The notes below the pieces were generated by a model, which was not told where the DNA came from, searched no databases, and saw nothing but the letters and a program-made list of their open reading frames with translations. DNA of 14,248 nt from an uncultured Rhodanobacteraceae bacterium (GTDB lineage Bacteria; Pseudomonadota; Gammaproteobacteria; Xanthomonadales; Rhodanobacteraceae), in the NCBI GenBank assembly GCA_937902695.1, contig CALFNI010000572.1, forward strand, positions 1-14,248. Direction: 5' to 3'. The position numbers were made by a program, and so were the translations under genes. Below, piece by piece: positions 1 to 8,800 of the stretch (position 1 is its first letter; each line of letters starts with the position of its first letter).

Positions 1-45
1 TGGCGCTGCAGTCTTGATGCGAATTTGGTGGAGTCCTAGCTTAAT

Positions 46-59
46 CCGATTCCCGATTC
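46..59. repeat. Tandem heptamer CCGATTC x2
   Basis: The seven-base unit CCGATTC occurs twice head to tail and runs into the stop codon of the rhomboid gene (58-60). Two copies of a 7-mer could arise by chance. It is noted as the only structure seen in the 57 bases before the first gene. Confidence 0.4.
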
Positions 60-741
60 ATTCCCTCAATCGCCGCGCGATCGCCGGCCGCGAAAGCAGC
101 GCGAACACGATGCCGATCAGAAACCCCGCGATGTGCGTCCACCACGCGACCTCGCCGAACGCCGGGCCGACGTAGGTAAAGAGGAGCTGCAATCCCGCCC
201 AGAACCCGATCAGCAGCGGCGCCGGGATGCGCACGAACTCCAGGAACACGCCGAGCGGAATCACGAGCCCGAGCCGCGCGCGCGGGAACAGCGCGAGATA
301 CGCGCCCACGATGGCGGATACCGCGCCGCTCGAGCCGACGATCGGCGCGCTCGTGCCGGCGAGCGTCAGCGCGCCGACCAGATTGGCGAGCGCGCCGCCG
401 ATCACGAACAGTGCGAGGAAGCGCCGGAACCCGAGCGCACGCTCGGCCGGCACGCCGAACACGATCAGGAAGAGAAGATTGCCGGTCAGGTGCAGCCAGT
501 CCGCGTGGATGAAAAGCGCGGTGACGAGGCGCGCGGCGCGAAGCTCCTGCAGCTGCTGCAGCCACGGCGCGTTCGGATCGAGCAGCGTCGAGGGCACCGT
601 GCCCCAGCGGTTGATCACGGCGAGGCGGTCCGCGAGCGGCAGCGTCGCGAGCCAGAGAAACGCGATCACGCACGCGGCGACGATCACGAGCGTCGCCCAC
701 GGCGGCCGGGGTTTTCGTCGGCTCTCTAGCTGGACGAACAT
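58..741 (-). CDS. Rhomboid family intramembrane serine protease
   Basis: This 227-residue inner-membrane protease should cut transmembrane segments of other membrane proteins; its substrate is unknown. The rhomboid signatures are all visible: H84-x3-N88 in the second helix, the catalytic serine in GSSGA (S138), and the catalytic histidine in WWTHIAGF (H203). Hydrophobic helices fall at about 16-33, 72-97, 108-128, 134-152, 157-190 and 202-217, the basic six-helix bacterial core without extra domains. The ATG at 739-741 is the only plausible start, although no good ribosome binding site precedes it. The gene lies 73 bases downstream of gspB on the same strand, so it may be read as the last gene of a gspA-gspB-rhomboid unit. 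A TACTAT box on the minus strand at 773-778 could instead give it its own promoter. It is not obviously a rhombosortase, since no GlyGly-CTERM substrate is present here. The family is certain; the role is unknown. Confidence 0.93.
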   Translation of the reverse strand: MFVQLESRRKPRPPWATLVIVAACVIAFLWLATLPLADRLAVINRWGTVPSTLLDPNAPWLQQLQELRAARLVTALFIHADWLHLTGNLLFLIVFGVPAERALGFRRFLALFVIGGALANLVGALTLAGTSAPIVGSSGAVSAIVGAYLALFPRARLGLVIPLGVFLEFVRIPAPLLIGFWAGLQLLFTYVGPAFGEVAWWTHIAGFLIGIVFALLSRPAIARRLRE

Positions 742-814
742 CGGGAGCAGCGAGACGGGGAGCGGGGGACGGATAGTAGCGGCGATCGCTGCCGCCGTTC
801 CGCGCCTGACCGCT

Positions 815-1681
815 TTAGCGCCCGTTTCTCGGGAAGAAGAACTTCTGCCCCTTGAACTCGAGCACGACCCCGTCCTGGCGGATTTCGCGCAGCGTCAGGT
901 CGGCTGCGATCTCGTCGCCTTCGGTGTGGCGCTCGCCCTTGATGACGACGAAGCGCTCCTTCGGATTGGACGAGTAGACGTGCATGCTGAGATCGAGCGC
1001 GGGGATGTCCTTGCGCGTCGAGAACGGCAGCTCCCAGATCGTCGGCAGCGCGGCGGTCGCCGGTGCCGCGGCGGGCGGTGCCCTGGCCGGTGCCGGCGCT
1101 GTCGCAGCCGGCGTCCCGGTAGCCGGCGCCGCGGCCGGCGGCACCGTCGTAGCGCCTGATTTCGGCGCCGCCGCGGTCGCATCGGGCTTGGCGCGGTTCG
1201 CGGGCGCTGGCGTTACGGGCGCGGGTTGCGCCGGCGTCGTATGCGGCAGCGGATCGCCCGGCTTGCGCGGCGCCGCCGTCGCTGGATTCGCATTCGGCAG
1301 GCCGAGCGGCGGATTCGTCCTCGCGTTGCCGAGCGCCTCGATGCGCTTGGCCTGCTCCGCCTTGCGCCGGGCGGCGTCCGCCTTGAGGCGTTCCTGGTTC
1401 ATCGCGGCAGACTGGCCGGGCCTTGCTGCCTGTGCGCCGTCCGGTTTCGTGGGGCAGGCTTTCTCGGCCGTCATCGGTGGCGGCGCCGGGGTCGCCGGCG
1501 GCTGAGCAGGCGGGCGCGTCATCCACCAGCCGGCACCTGCGGCGATGACGATGAGCACCGCGAGCACGGGCAGCACGCTGTGACGGCGCCGCGTCGACAC
1601 GACCGGACTGCCGAGCGTCGGCGCCTCGCCGAGCCTGCGTTGCTGCTCGGATTTCTTCAGGGCTTCGAGAATCAAAGACAT
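815..1681 (-). CDS. gspB: Type II secretion assembly protein GspB
   Basis: This 288-residue bitopic inner-membrane protein is the partner of GspA. In Aeromonas the homologous ExeA-ExeB pair is needed to assemble the type II secretin ring in the outer membrane. Visible parts are a short cytoplasmic N-terminus beginning MSLILEALKKSEQQR, typical of GspB, and one transmembrane helix at about 35-53. A long Ala/Pro-rich linker (about 55-211) should span the periplasm. The compact C-terminal GspB domain (212-288) starts at LPTIWELPFSTRK and contains IKGERHTEGDEI and VVLEFKGQKFFF. The start is supported by an AAGGA site 5 bases upstream. It follows gspA by 119 bases on the same strand. The linker is low in complexity and probably variable between strains. 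No other type II secretion genes are in the window, so the pair sits apart from any main gsp cluster here. Confidence 0.92.
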   Translation of the reverse strand: MSLILEALKKSEQQRRLGEAPTLGSPVVSTRRRHSVLPVLAVLIVIAAGAGWWMTRPPAQPPATPAPPPMTAEKACPTKPDGAQAARPGQSAAMNQERLKADAARRKAEQAKRIEALGNARTNPPLGLPNANPATAAPRKPGDPLPHTTPAQPAPVTPAPANRAKPDATAAAPKSGATTVPPAAAPATGTPAATAPAPARAPPAAAPATAALPTIWELPFSTRKDIPALDLSMHVYSSNPKERFVVIKGERHTEGDEIAADLTLREIRQDGVVLEFKGQKFFFPRNGR

Positions 1682-1684
1682 GTG

Positions 1685-1691
1685 TTTCCTT
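1685..1691 (-). promoter_or_regulatory. Ribosome binding site of gspB
   Basis: The minus strand reads AAGGAAA here, with AAGGA 5 bases before the ATG at 1679-1681. This fixes the gspB start. Confidence 0.6.
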
Positions 1692-1781
1692 GCAACCGGA
1701 TCCTTGCCCCGGCTTCTTCGCAGCGGGCGCCGCGCGTCGGTAGTGACCGCACGGCGATCGCAGGGGGCATTTCGTTGAATG

Positions 1782-1796
1782 CGCCGTTCAACGGCG
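1782..1796 (-). terminator. Small hairpin after gspA
   Basis: CGCCG-TTCAA-CGGCG, extendable to a 7-bp near-perfect palindrome, begins 4 bases after the gspA stop on the minus strand. No run of T follows it, so it is not a standard intrinsic terminator. It might reduce read-through into gspB, protect the mRNA end, or be chance. Confidence 0.25.
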
Positions 1797-1800
1797 GGTG

Positions 1801-3411
1801 TTACTGGACCGTCCGCGCGAGGCGCGGTCCGGAATCGTCCAGCGCCGACAGCGCGAACAGCGTCTCGGGGCCGACGATACCATCGGCCTTGATGCCATAC
1901 GCGGTCTGCAGCTTGCGCACGCGATCCTCCACTTCGGCATCGAAAAAGGCCGGTCCCGACTCGGCCGCCGCACCGCGATCGAGCGAAGCCAGCCGTTCCT
2001 TGACCCAGGCGACGCCGGCGCCCGCATCGCCGCGCTTCAGGCTCGCGGTCGGCACCTCGGGCGGCAGGCGCCAGACCGCGACGAACTCGCCGCTCCAGAA
2101 CTTGGACAGCGCCGGGCGCGCAAGTTCATAACGCTGGCTGCCGATGTCGAGGCGGACGTGCGAGGGTCCGACGCCCTGCAGCAGCGCGTGCGCCTGATGC
2201 GCGCCGTCGTGCAGCACGAGGATGAGCGGGCGGTCGAAGCGCGCGAGCTGCTCGAGCGTGGCGCGGCCGCGCAGGCAATCGACGCCGTTCGTGATCACGC
2301 TCGGGCACTTGCTCGCTTCGCGCACCGACACGGAATCGGGATCGACCTGCCAGCGCGCGAGGAGCTGACTGAATGCATCGAGCGCGTTGTCGCCGGTCGT
2401 TTCGAGCTGCTTGCCGATCTTGGCGATCATGTCGTCCGCCGGCGAGGGCCCGGGCGCCTTCGCCTCGGCCGGCGGCAGCTGCGCTGCCGGTGCGATCGTG
2501 TGCGGCGCGCGCCACGCGATGAAGACGGCTGCGATGGCGAGCACGACGGCGGCCGCGGCGGCCCAGCGGCCGTAGCGGCGCACCCAGTAGCGCGCGTGGC
2601 CGGGCAGCGCTTCGTCGGCGGCGCGATCGACGATGCGCTCGCCGATCGAATCCTGCTCGCGCGCGAAGCCCGCCATCAGCGCGCGGTCGGCGATGATGTT
2701 GATGAGGCGCGGAATGCCGCCAGAGCGCTGATAGAGCGCCTTGAGGCCAAGCCGCGAGAACGGAATCCGCGAGCAGCCCGCGACCGCGAGCCGATGCCGC
2801 ACGTACGCTTCGGTTTCGCCCGCGTCGAGCGGCGTCAGGTGATAGCGCGCGGTGATGCGCTGCGCGAGCTGGCGCAATTCCGGACGTGCGAGCACGTCGC
2901 GCAGTTCCGGCTGGCCGAGCAGGATGATCTGCAGCAGCTTCTGCGTCGGCGTCTCCAGATTCGTCAGCAGGCGAATCTGCTCGAGCGAATCGATCGAGAG
3001 GTTCTGCGCCTCGTCGACGATGAGCACGACGCGAAGGCCCTGCGCGTACGCATCGAGCAGGTACGCGTTGAGCGTGTCGGTCAGCGCCTTCAGGCTGCCG
3101 CGCTTGCCGACGATGTCGAGCTTCAACTCCTCGCAGACCGATTCGACCAGCTCGACCGGCGACAGCTTCGGATTCAGCACGAGCGCGACGCGCGTGTTCT
3201 CGGGAAGCTGCTCCAGCAGGAGTCGGCACAGCGTCGTCTTGCCGGTGCCGACTTCGCCCGTGAGCTGCACGAAGCCGCCGCTGCCGCCCTTGCCGATTCC
3301 GTACAGCAGATGCGCGAGCGCATCGCGGTGGCGCTCGGACAGGAACACGTAGCGAGGATCCGGCGTGATCGAGAACGGCGGCTCGCGCAGGCCGTAGTAT
3401 TCGAGGTACAT
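1801..3411 (-). CDS. gspA: GspA/ExeA-type ATPase with peptidoglycan-binding domain
   Basis: This 536-residue inner-membrane ATPase acts with GspB to let the type II secretin assemble through the peptidoglycan layer (known for the ExeA family). It begins MYLEYYGLREPPFSITPDPRY, the typical ExeA opening. The AAA domain has Walker A GEVGTGKTT (52-60), Walker B VVLIVDEAQ (128-136), a LLGQPEL segment (164-170) and GGIPRLIN (231-238). One transmembrane helix lies at about 283-300. The periplasmic part has a degenerate C39-peptidase-like fold region (about 360-450). It ends in a peptidoglycan-binding type 1 domain (457-522) with LKRGDAGAGV and GIKADGIVGPETLFAL. Length and domain order are normal for the family. 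The start lacks a clear ribosome binding site and lies about 10 bases from a TAAAAT box, so the leader may be very short. gspB follows 119 bases downstream. Confidence 0.95.
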   Translation of the reverse strand: MYLEYYGLREPPFSITPDPRYVFLSERHRDALAHLLYGIGKGGSGGFVQLTGEVGTGKTTLCRLLLEQLPENTRVALVLNPKLSPVELVESVCEELKLDIVGKRGSLKALTDTLNAYLLDAYAQGLRVVLIVDEAQNLSIDSLEQIRLLTNLETPTQKLLQIILLGQPELRDVLARPELRQLAQRITARYHLTPLDAGETEAYVRHRLAVAGCSRIPFSRLGLKALYQRSGGIPRLINIIADRALMAGFAREQDSIGERIVDRAADEALPGHARYWVRRYGRWAAAAAVVLAIAAVFIAWRAPHTIAPAAQLPPAEAKAPGPSPADDMIAKIGKQLETTGDNALDAFSQLLARWQVDPDSVSVREASKCPSVITNGVDCLRGRATLEQLARFDRPLILVLHDGAHQAHALLQGVGPSHVRLDIGSQRYELARPALSKFWSGEFVAVWRLPPEVPTASLKRGDAGAGVAWVKERLASLDRGAAAESGPAFFDAEVEDRVRKLQTAYGIKADGIVGPETLFALSALDDSGPRLARTVQ

Positions 3412-3420
3412 GACCCGGTC

Positions 3421-3426
3421 ATTTTA
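3421..3426 (-). promoter_or_regulatory. Candidate -10 box for gspA
   Basis: The minus strand reads TAAAAT, one mismatch from TATAAT, in a short AT-rich patch before gspA. No convincing -35 is visible 17 bases further upstream. If this is used, transcription would start only a few bases before the ATG at 3409-3411. Confidence 0.3.
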
Positions 3427-3508
3427 CCTGACGCATCGGCAGGACCGTGCTAAATCCGCGCGCGAGCGCGCTCTGCGGGGTTTGCGGGCGCGCGCGACGC
3501 CCACGGGA

Positions 3509-3514
3509 TAAGAT
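3509..3514 (+). promoter_or_regulatory. Candidate -10 box for the sugar dehydrogenase gene
   Basis: TAAGAT stands out in otherwise very GC-rich sequence, 42 bases before the GTG start at 3557. TTGCGG at 3483-3488 resembles a -35 but the spacing of about 20 bases is long. It lies in the 145-base divergent region shared with gspA. No operator-like dyad was noticed there. Confidence 0.3.
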
Positions 3515-3543
3515 TCGCGGGCGCCATTCGGCGCGGCATGGCC

Positions 3544-3552
3544 GGGGAGGAA
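3544..3552 (+). promoter_or_regulatory. Ribosome binding site deciding a GTG start
   Basis: GGGGAGGAA, with AGGA 5 bases before GTG 3557-3559, is a near-ideal Shine-Dalgarno site. It places the start directly before a signal peptide, so the out-of-frame ATG at 3538 is not used. Confidence 0.7.
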
Positions 3553-3556
3553 CGCC

Positions 3557-5689
3557 GTGCACGTTCGCGCATCGTTGCTCGCCGCGACGCTCGTCGCCGT
3601 CGCCGGCGTCGCGTCCGCCCAGAACCTTCCGAACGGCTTTCACCGCACCGATCCGGTCACCGGCCGCGACCTGCCGACCGGCGTCTACTTCGCGCACGAC
3701 GGGCGCGTGTTCGTCACCGAGAAGAACGGGCAGGTCTGGCTCTATCACAACCTCGAAGACACCGCGCCCGTGCTGTTCGCGGACATCTCGTCCGAAGTGC
3801 ACACCGTCGGCGATCGCGGTCTCCTCGGTTTCGCGCTCGATCCGCGCTTCCCGGACGTGCCGCGCGTGTACATGCTGTACGCGTTCAACGGCGGCCTCTT
3901 CGGAGATCCGCCGCCGCGCTGGGGCAGCGATTGCGGCGGATCGACGAACCCGACGCCGCCGCCCGACGCGCCCGGCGGCTGCGTGATCGGCGCGCATCTG
4001 TCGCGCTTCGAGGTCACCGGCGATGTCGCCGACACAGCGAACGAAACCGTGCTGATCGAGGACTGGTACCAGTTCTTCCCGAGCCATTCGATCGGCACGC
4101 TGCTGTTCGGCGCGGACGGCTATCTCTATGTCGGCGGCGGCGAAGGCGCGAGCTACAACTGGGCCGACTGGGGCCAGGGCGTCGGCAACCCGGCCTATCC
4201 GGACGAGCGCTCGCCGACGGTGAGCGGCGTGCCCGAGGGCGGCGCGTTGCGCTCGCTCGGGCTCGAAGTCGAAAGCCGCTACGCGAACCAGGAGGTCTGG
4301 CTCGACGGCGCCATCCTGCGCGTGAACCCGTCGACCGGCGAAGGCGCGCCGGACAATCCGCTCGCGGCGAGCGGTCTCTCGGCGAATGCGAAACGCATCA
4401 TCGCGTATGGCCTGCGCAATCCGTTCCGCTTCACCGAGCGGCCCGGCACCGGCGAGATCTGGGTCGGCGATGTCGGCTGGAACACCTGGGAGGAAGTGAA
4501 CCGCATTCCCGCGTTGCCGGACGACGGCTCGGCGACGCTGGTCAATTTCGGCTGGCCGTGCTTCGAAGGCCGCGGGCACACGCAGGACTACGGAACGGCC
4601 GATCTCCCGGTCTGCGTTTCGCTCTACAAGAACGCCGACAGCGGCGGGCGCACGCCGTGGACGCCGCCCTGGTACACGTACGCGCATACCGCGAGCTCGG
4701 ACATCACGGGGATCATGTTCTACACCGGCACCTCGTATCCCCCCGAGTACCAGAACTCGCTCTTCACCGCCGACAACAGCCGCTCGATCGTGTTCAACAT
4801 TCCGTACGCCGACGCGAACGCCGACGGCATTCCCGATCCGCCGGCGGACAGCACCGCGCCGCCGTTCTACGGCGGCGTCAACGCGGCGGCCGTGCAGCTC
4901 GTGTCCGGTCCCGGCCGCGACGTCTTCTATCCGAACATCAACCTCGGCCGCATCTCGCGCATTTCGTATTGCCTGGGATGCACGAACGTCGCGCCGTCGG
5001 CCGCGATCGCAGTCGACGCGGGTTCGACCGCCGACGGTCCACCGCGCCAGGTCACGTTCGTCGCGACGAACAGCGTCGATCCCGACGGCGATGCGCTGAC
5101 TTACGACTGGGATCTCAACGGCGACGGCGCCTTCGGCGACGCGAGCGGCGACACGGCGATCTACGCCTACGGCAGCGCCGGCAGCACGCGCGTTTCCGTG
5201 CGCGTGACCGACACGAGCGGCGCAAGCGACGTGCAGAGCATGCTCGTCACGGTGACGCTGCCGACGGCCGATGTCGGCGTCACCATCGATGACGGAGTCG
5301 GCGAGGTCGCGCCGAACGACGCCATCGTCTACACGATGACGCTGACGAACCACGGCAGCGACACCGTCGTCGGCGAGCACGTCGCGACGGTGCTCGCATC
5401 GACGTTGACCACCGTGCAGTGGACCTGCGTCGCCTCACCCGGCGGGGCGTGCGCCGCAAGCGGCACCGGCAGCATCGAGATGGACGTCGACCTCGCGCCG
5501 GGCGGCACCGTGACGTTCACGATCTCGGCGCTCGTGGCGTCGGATGCCACCGGCACGCTCGAAAGCTCGGCAACCGTGACGGCGCCGCCCTCCTACGAGG
5601 ACCCGGACACGACCGACAACACGGCGACCGACATCGACATCGTCGCGATCACCGACCGCATCTTCGCCGACGGCTTCGATCCGCCCTGA
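3557..5689 (+). CDS. Secreted PQQ-type sugar dehydrogenase with PKD and DUF11 domains
   Basis: This 710-residue exported protein is probably a quinoprotein oxidising aldoses or a related sugar; the substrate is not known. A Sec signal peptide (1-21, cut after ASA) leads into a glucose/sorbosone dehydrogenase beta-propeller (about 27-470). Its landmarks are GDRGLLGFALDP (85-96), HSIGTLLFGADGYLYVGGG (177-195, with the His expected at the active site), GLRNPFRF (285-292), GEIWVGDVGWNTWEEVNRI (299-317) and NFGWPCFEG (330-338). A PKD module (about 480-568) carries the calcium-loop-like DLNGDGAFGD. A DUF11 module (about 570-690) follows, then a short acidic tail, DRIFADGFDPP. Eight cysteines (126, 142, 335, 353, 472, 475, 624, 632) suggest disulfides. 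The gene is divergent from gspA and 123 bases upstream of the next gene. No PQQ synthesis genes are in the window. Bare family members lack the C-terminal modules, so this is an elaborated, possibly surface-attached form. Confidence 0.9.
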   Translation: MHVRASLLAATLVAVAGVASAQNLPNGFHRTDPVTGRDLPTGVYFAHDGRVFVTEKNGQVWLYHNLEDTAPVLFADISSEVHTVGDRGLLGFALDPRFPDVPRVYMLYAFNGGLFGDPPPRWGSDCGGSTNPTPPPDAPGGCVIGAHLSRFEVTGDVADTANETVLIEDWYQFFPSHSIGTLLFGADGYLYVGGGEGASYNWADWGQGVGNPAYPDERSPTVSGVPEGGALRSLGLEVESRYANQEVWLDGAILRVNPSTGEGAPDNPLAASGLSANAKRIIAYGLRNPFRFTERPGTGEIWVGDVGWNTWEEVNRIPALPDDGSATLVNFGWPCFEGRGHTQDYGTADLPVCVSLYKNADSGGRTPWTPPWYTYAHTASSDITGIMFYTGTSYPPEYQNSLFTADNSRSIVFNIPYADANADGIPDPPADSTAPPFYGGVNAAAVQLVSGPGRDVFYPNINLGRISRISYCLGCTNVAPSAAIAVDAGSTADGPPRQVTFVATNSVDPDGDALTYDWDLNGDGAFGDASGDTAIYAYGSAGSTRVSVRVTDTSGASDVQSMLVTVTLPTADVGVTIDDGVGEVAPNDAIVYTMTLTNHGSDTVVGEHVATVLASTLTTVQWTCVASPGGACAASGTGSIEMDVDLAPGGTVTFTISALVASDATGTLESSATVTAPPSYEDPDTTDNTATDIDIVAITDRIFADGFDPP

Positions 5690-5778
5690 GGAATCGCTCC
5701 GGCGCGCGCGGCGCTCGCATCGCCGCCGCCGCGCTGTCGGCCGTCTCGCGCGCGCTGCGCGGCGACCGCGCCCGCGCG

Positions 5779-5784
5779 TAAAAT
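5779..5784 (+). promoter_or_regulatory. Candidate -10 box for the Asp-box protein gene
   Basis: TAAAAT in GC-rich surroundings overlaps the first in-frame ATG (5783). Transcription from here would begin near 5791 and exclude that ATG, favouring the GTG at 5813 as the real start. No clear -35 was found. Confidence 0.35.
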
Positions 5785-5802
5785 GCCGCTCCCGTTCATC
5801 GC

Positions 5803-5807
5803 GGAAA
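5803..5807 (+). promoter_or_regulatory. Ribosome binding site deciding a GTG start
   Basis: GGAAA ends 5 bases before GTG 5813-5815. The ATG at 5783 has no comparable site, which supports the shorter protein. Confidence 0.45.
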
Positions 5808-5812
5808 TCCCC

Positions 5813-8800
5813 GTGCCTTCGTCCAAGTTCCGCGTCCGCATCGCGGGCGCACTCGCATTGCTGGTCGCCGGCGTCGCGCACGCCGGCGTAGACCCCGGTT
5901 ACTACAACGGCCTTTCCTGGCGCCTGGTCGGCCCGTTTCGCGGCGGGCGCGTGCTCGCCGTCGCCGGCGTGCCGCGCGAGCCGCAGCATTTCTATTTCGG
6001 CGCAGTCAACGGCGGCGTCTGGGAAACGACGGACGCCGGCCGCACCTGGCAGCCGATCTTCGACCAGCAATCGGTGGGCTCGATCGGCGCGATCGCGGTC
6101 GCGCCGTCGGCGACGAACGTCGTCTACGTCGGCACCGGCGAGGCCGACATGCGCTCGGACATCGCGCAGGGCACCGGCATGTACCGCTCGCGCGACGGCG
6201 GGCATTCGTGGACGCGCATCGGCCTCGACGACAGCCAGCAGATCGGCAGGATCATCGTCGACCCTGCCGATCCCAACGTCGTGTTCGTCGCCGCGCTCGG
6301 CCATCCGTACGGCCCGAACACCGAGCGCGGCGTGTTCCGCACGCGCGACGGCGGCGAGACGTGGCAGCGCGTGCTCGGCAACGACGATGTGACCGGGGCG
6401 ATCGACCTCGCCTTTGAGCCCGGCAACGCGAAGACGATCTACGCCGCCATGTGGCAGACGCGCCGCACGCCGTGGAACATCTACCCGCCCGCGAACGGGC
6501 CGAACAGCGGCCTCTACAAATCGACCGACGGCGGTGACACCTGGACGCCGATGCATGCGAACGGATTTCCCGAGCGCGTCGGCCGCATCGGCGTCGCGGT
6601 GGCGCCGGGCAATCCGCAGCGCGTCTATGCGATCGTCGACAGCCTCGCCGTCGAGGACGACACCGGCGGGCTCTATCGCTCGGACGACGCCGGCGCGAGC
6701 TGGAAGCGCATCAGCAGCGACGATCGCATCTGGCAGCGCGGCTGGTACTTCAATCGCATCGCGGTCGACCCGAAGAACGCCGATCGCCTCTACGTGATGA
6801 ACACGATCGTGCTGCGCACCGACGACGGCGGCGCGCACTTCATCGCGCTCAAAGGCGATCCGACCGGCGATGATTTCCACGAAATGTGGATCGATCCGGA
6901 AAATCCGGATCGCCAGATACTCGGCGTCGACCAGGGCGCGATCGTCACATTGAACGGCGGCAGGACCTGGAGCTCGTGGCTCAATCAGCCGACCGCCCAG
7001 ATCTATCGCGTCAGCACCGACAACCGCTTTCCGTATCGCGTCTATGGCGCGCAGCAGGATTCGGGCGCGGCCGCGCTGCCGAGCCGCACCGGCGAATACG
7101 ACGGCATCACGATGCGCGAGTTCCGCGAGATCACGGCGGGCGGCGAGAGCGACATGATCGCGCCCGATCCTTCCGATCCCGATATCGTCTACGGCGGCCG
7201 CGTCGACAGGCTCGACCTGCGCACCGGGCAGACGCAGTCGGTCGATCCGACGCTGCCCTCGCCCGATCTCTATCGCCACACGTGGACGCTGCCGCTCGTC
7301 TTCTCCAAGCGCGATCCGACGCGTCTCTACTTCGGCAACCAGAAGATCTTCCGCACTCGCGACGGCGGCTCCCACTGGGATGCGATCAGTCCCGATCTCA
7401 CGCGCGAGGATCCCGGGGTTCCGGCGAACGTCGATGCGCCGACGGCGGCGAATCATCAGCGCCAGGGTCCGCGCCGCGGCGTCGTCTACGCGATCGCGCC
7501 GTCGCCGCTCGATGCGAACGTGCTCTGGGCCGGCACCGACGACGGCCTCGTCTGGAAGACGAACGACGACGGCGCGCACTGGGACAACGTGACGCCGGCT
7601 GCGCTTTCCGCGTGGTCGAAGGTCGGCACCATCGACGCATCGCACGTCGACAAGGACACCGCCTACGCCGCGGTCGATCGCCACCGGCTCGACGATCGCA
7701 AGCCGTACATCTATCGCACGCACGACGGCGGGGCGACGTGGCAGCTCGTCGTGAACGGCATCCGCGATGGCGATTTCGTCAATGCGGTGCGCGAGGATCC
7801 GGCGAAGAAAGGCCTTCTTTACGCCGCGACCGAGCTCGGCATGTATGTCTCGTTCGACGACGGCGATCACTGGGATCCGCTGCAGGCGAACCTGCCGCGC
7901 ACGTCCGTGCGCGACATCGACGTGCACGGCGACGATCTCGTCATCGCCACGCACGGCCGCGGCTTCTGGATCATGGACGACGCATCGCTGCTGCGCGAGA
8001 TCGACCCGCGCGCGACGCGCATCGCGACGCGCCTCTACCCGCCGGCCACCGCCATCCGCGCGCGCGTCGCCGCGTTCACCGGCACGCCGTCGCCGAAGGA
8101 CGAGCCGCTCGCCAGCAATCCGCCGTCCGGCGCTGCGATCGACTACGTGCTCGGCGCGCACGTCAAGTCGGTCGAGCTTTCGATCCGCGCGAACGGCAAG
8201 CTCGTGCGCAGATACACGAGCAAGGATCCCGCGCCGAACACGGATCCCGCGAAATCGGGCTATGCGCCGGAGTGGATTCCGCAGCCGTCGCGGCTCGAAA
8301 CGACGCGCGGCATGCATCGCTTCGTCTGGCCGATCCGCTATCCGAAGCCCGCCGCGCTCGCCGAAAGCGAAACCGACGGCGACGGCGTGTGGGCGCCGCC
8401 CGGACGCTATGTCGTCGAGCTCGTCGTCGACGGCAGGACATTCACGCAGCCGCTGACGGTCGCGCCCGATCCGCGCGTCAAGCTCGACGACGACGGATAC
8501 GCGAAGCAGTTCGCGCTCGCGCGCGACGTCGAAGCCGCGCAGCTCGAGCTCGCCGTCGCGCAGGGCGAGGCGAAGAATCTCCACAAGGCCGTCGCCGCGG
8601 CACATGCTGCCGGCGATCTCAAGGGCGCGCTCGATGCGTTCGACGCCGAGCTCGTCGCGCGTGCCGGCATCATCGACACGGCGAATCCGCACAACGCGTG
8701 GATCCTGCCGTCGTCGAGCACGACCAGCCTGCGCTTCGTCGGCGAGACGCTCGGCAAGGTCGCCGGCGCCGTCGACAGTGCCGATGTCGCGCCGACGCCC

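Noticed and set aside
1798..3453. Plus-strand open frame of 551 codons opposite gspA
   Set aside because: The minus strand has unmistakable GspA motifs; the plus frame is low-complexity and has no start signals.
3419..5380. Minus-strand open frame of 653 codons opposite the dehydrogenase
   Set aside because: It is a shadow frame rich in Arg, Ala, Val and Asp with no recognisable domain.
5435..8692. Minus-strand open frame of 1085 codons opposite the Asp-box and dehydrogenase genes
   Set aside because: It is an Arg/Ala/Asp/Val-rich mirror of GC-rich coding DNA without domains; the plus strand carries signal peptides, Asp boxes and ribosome binding sites.
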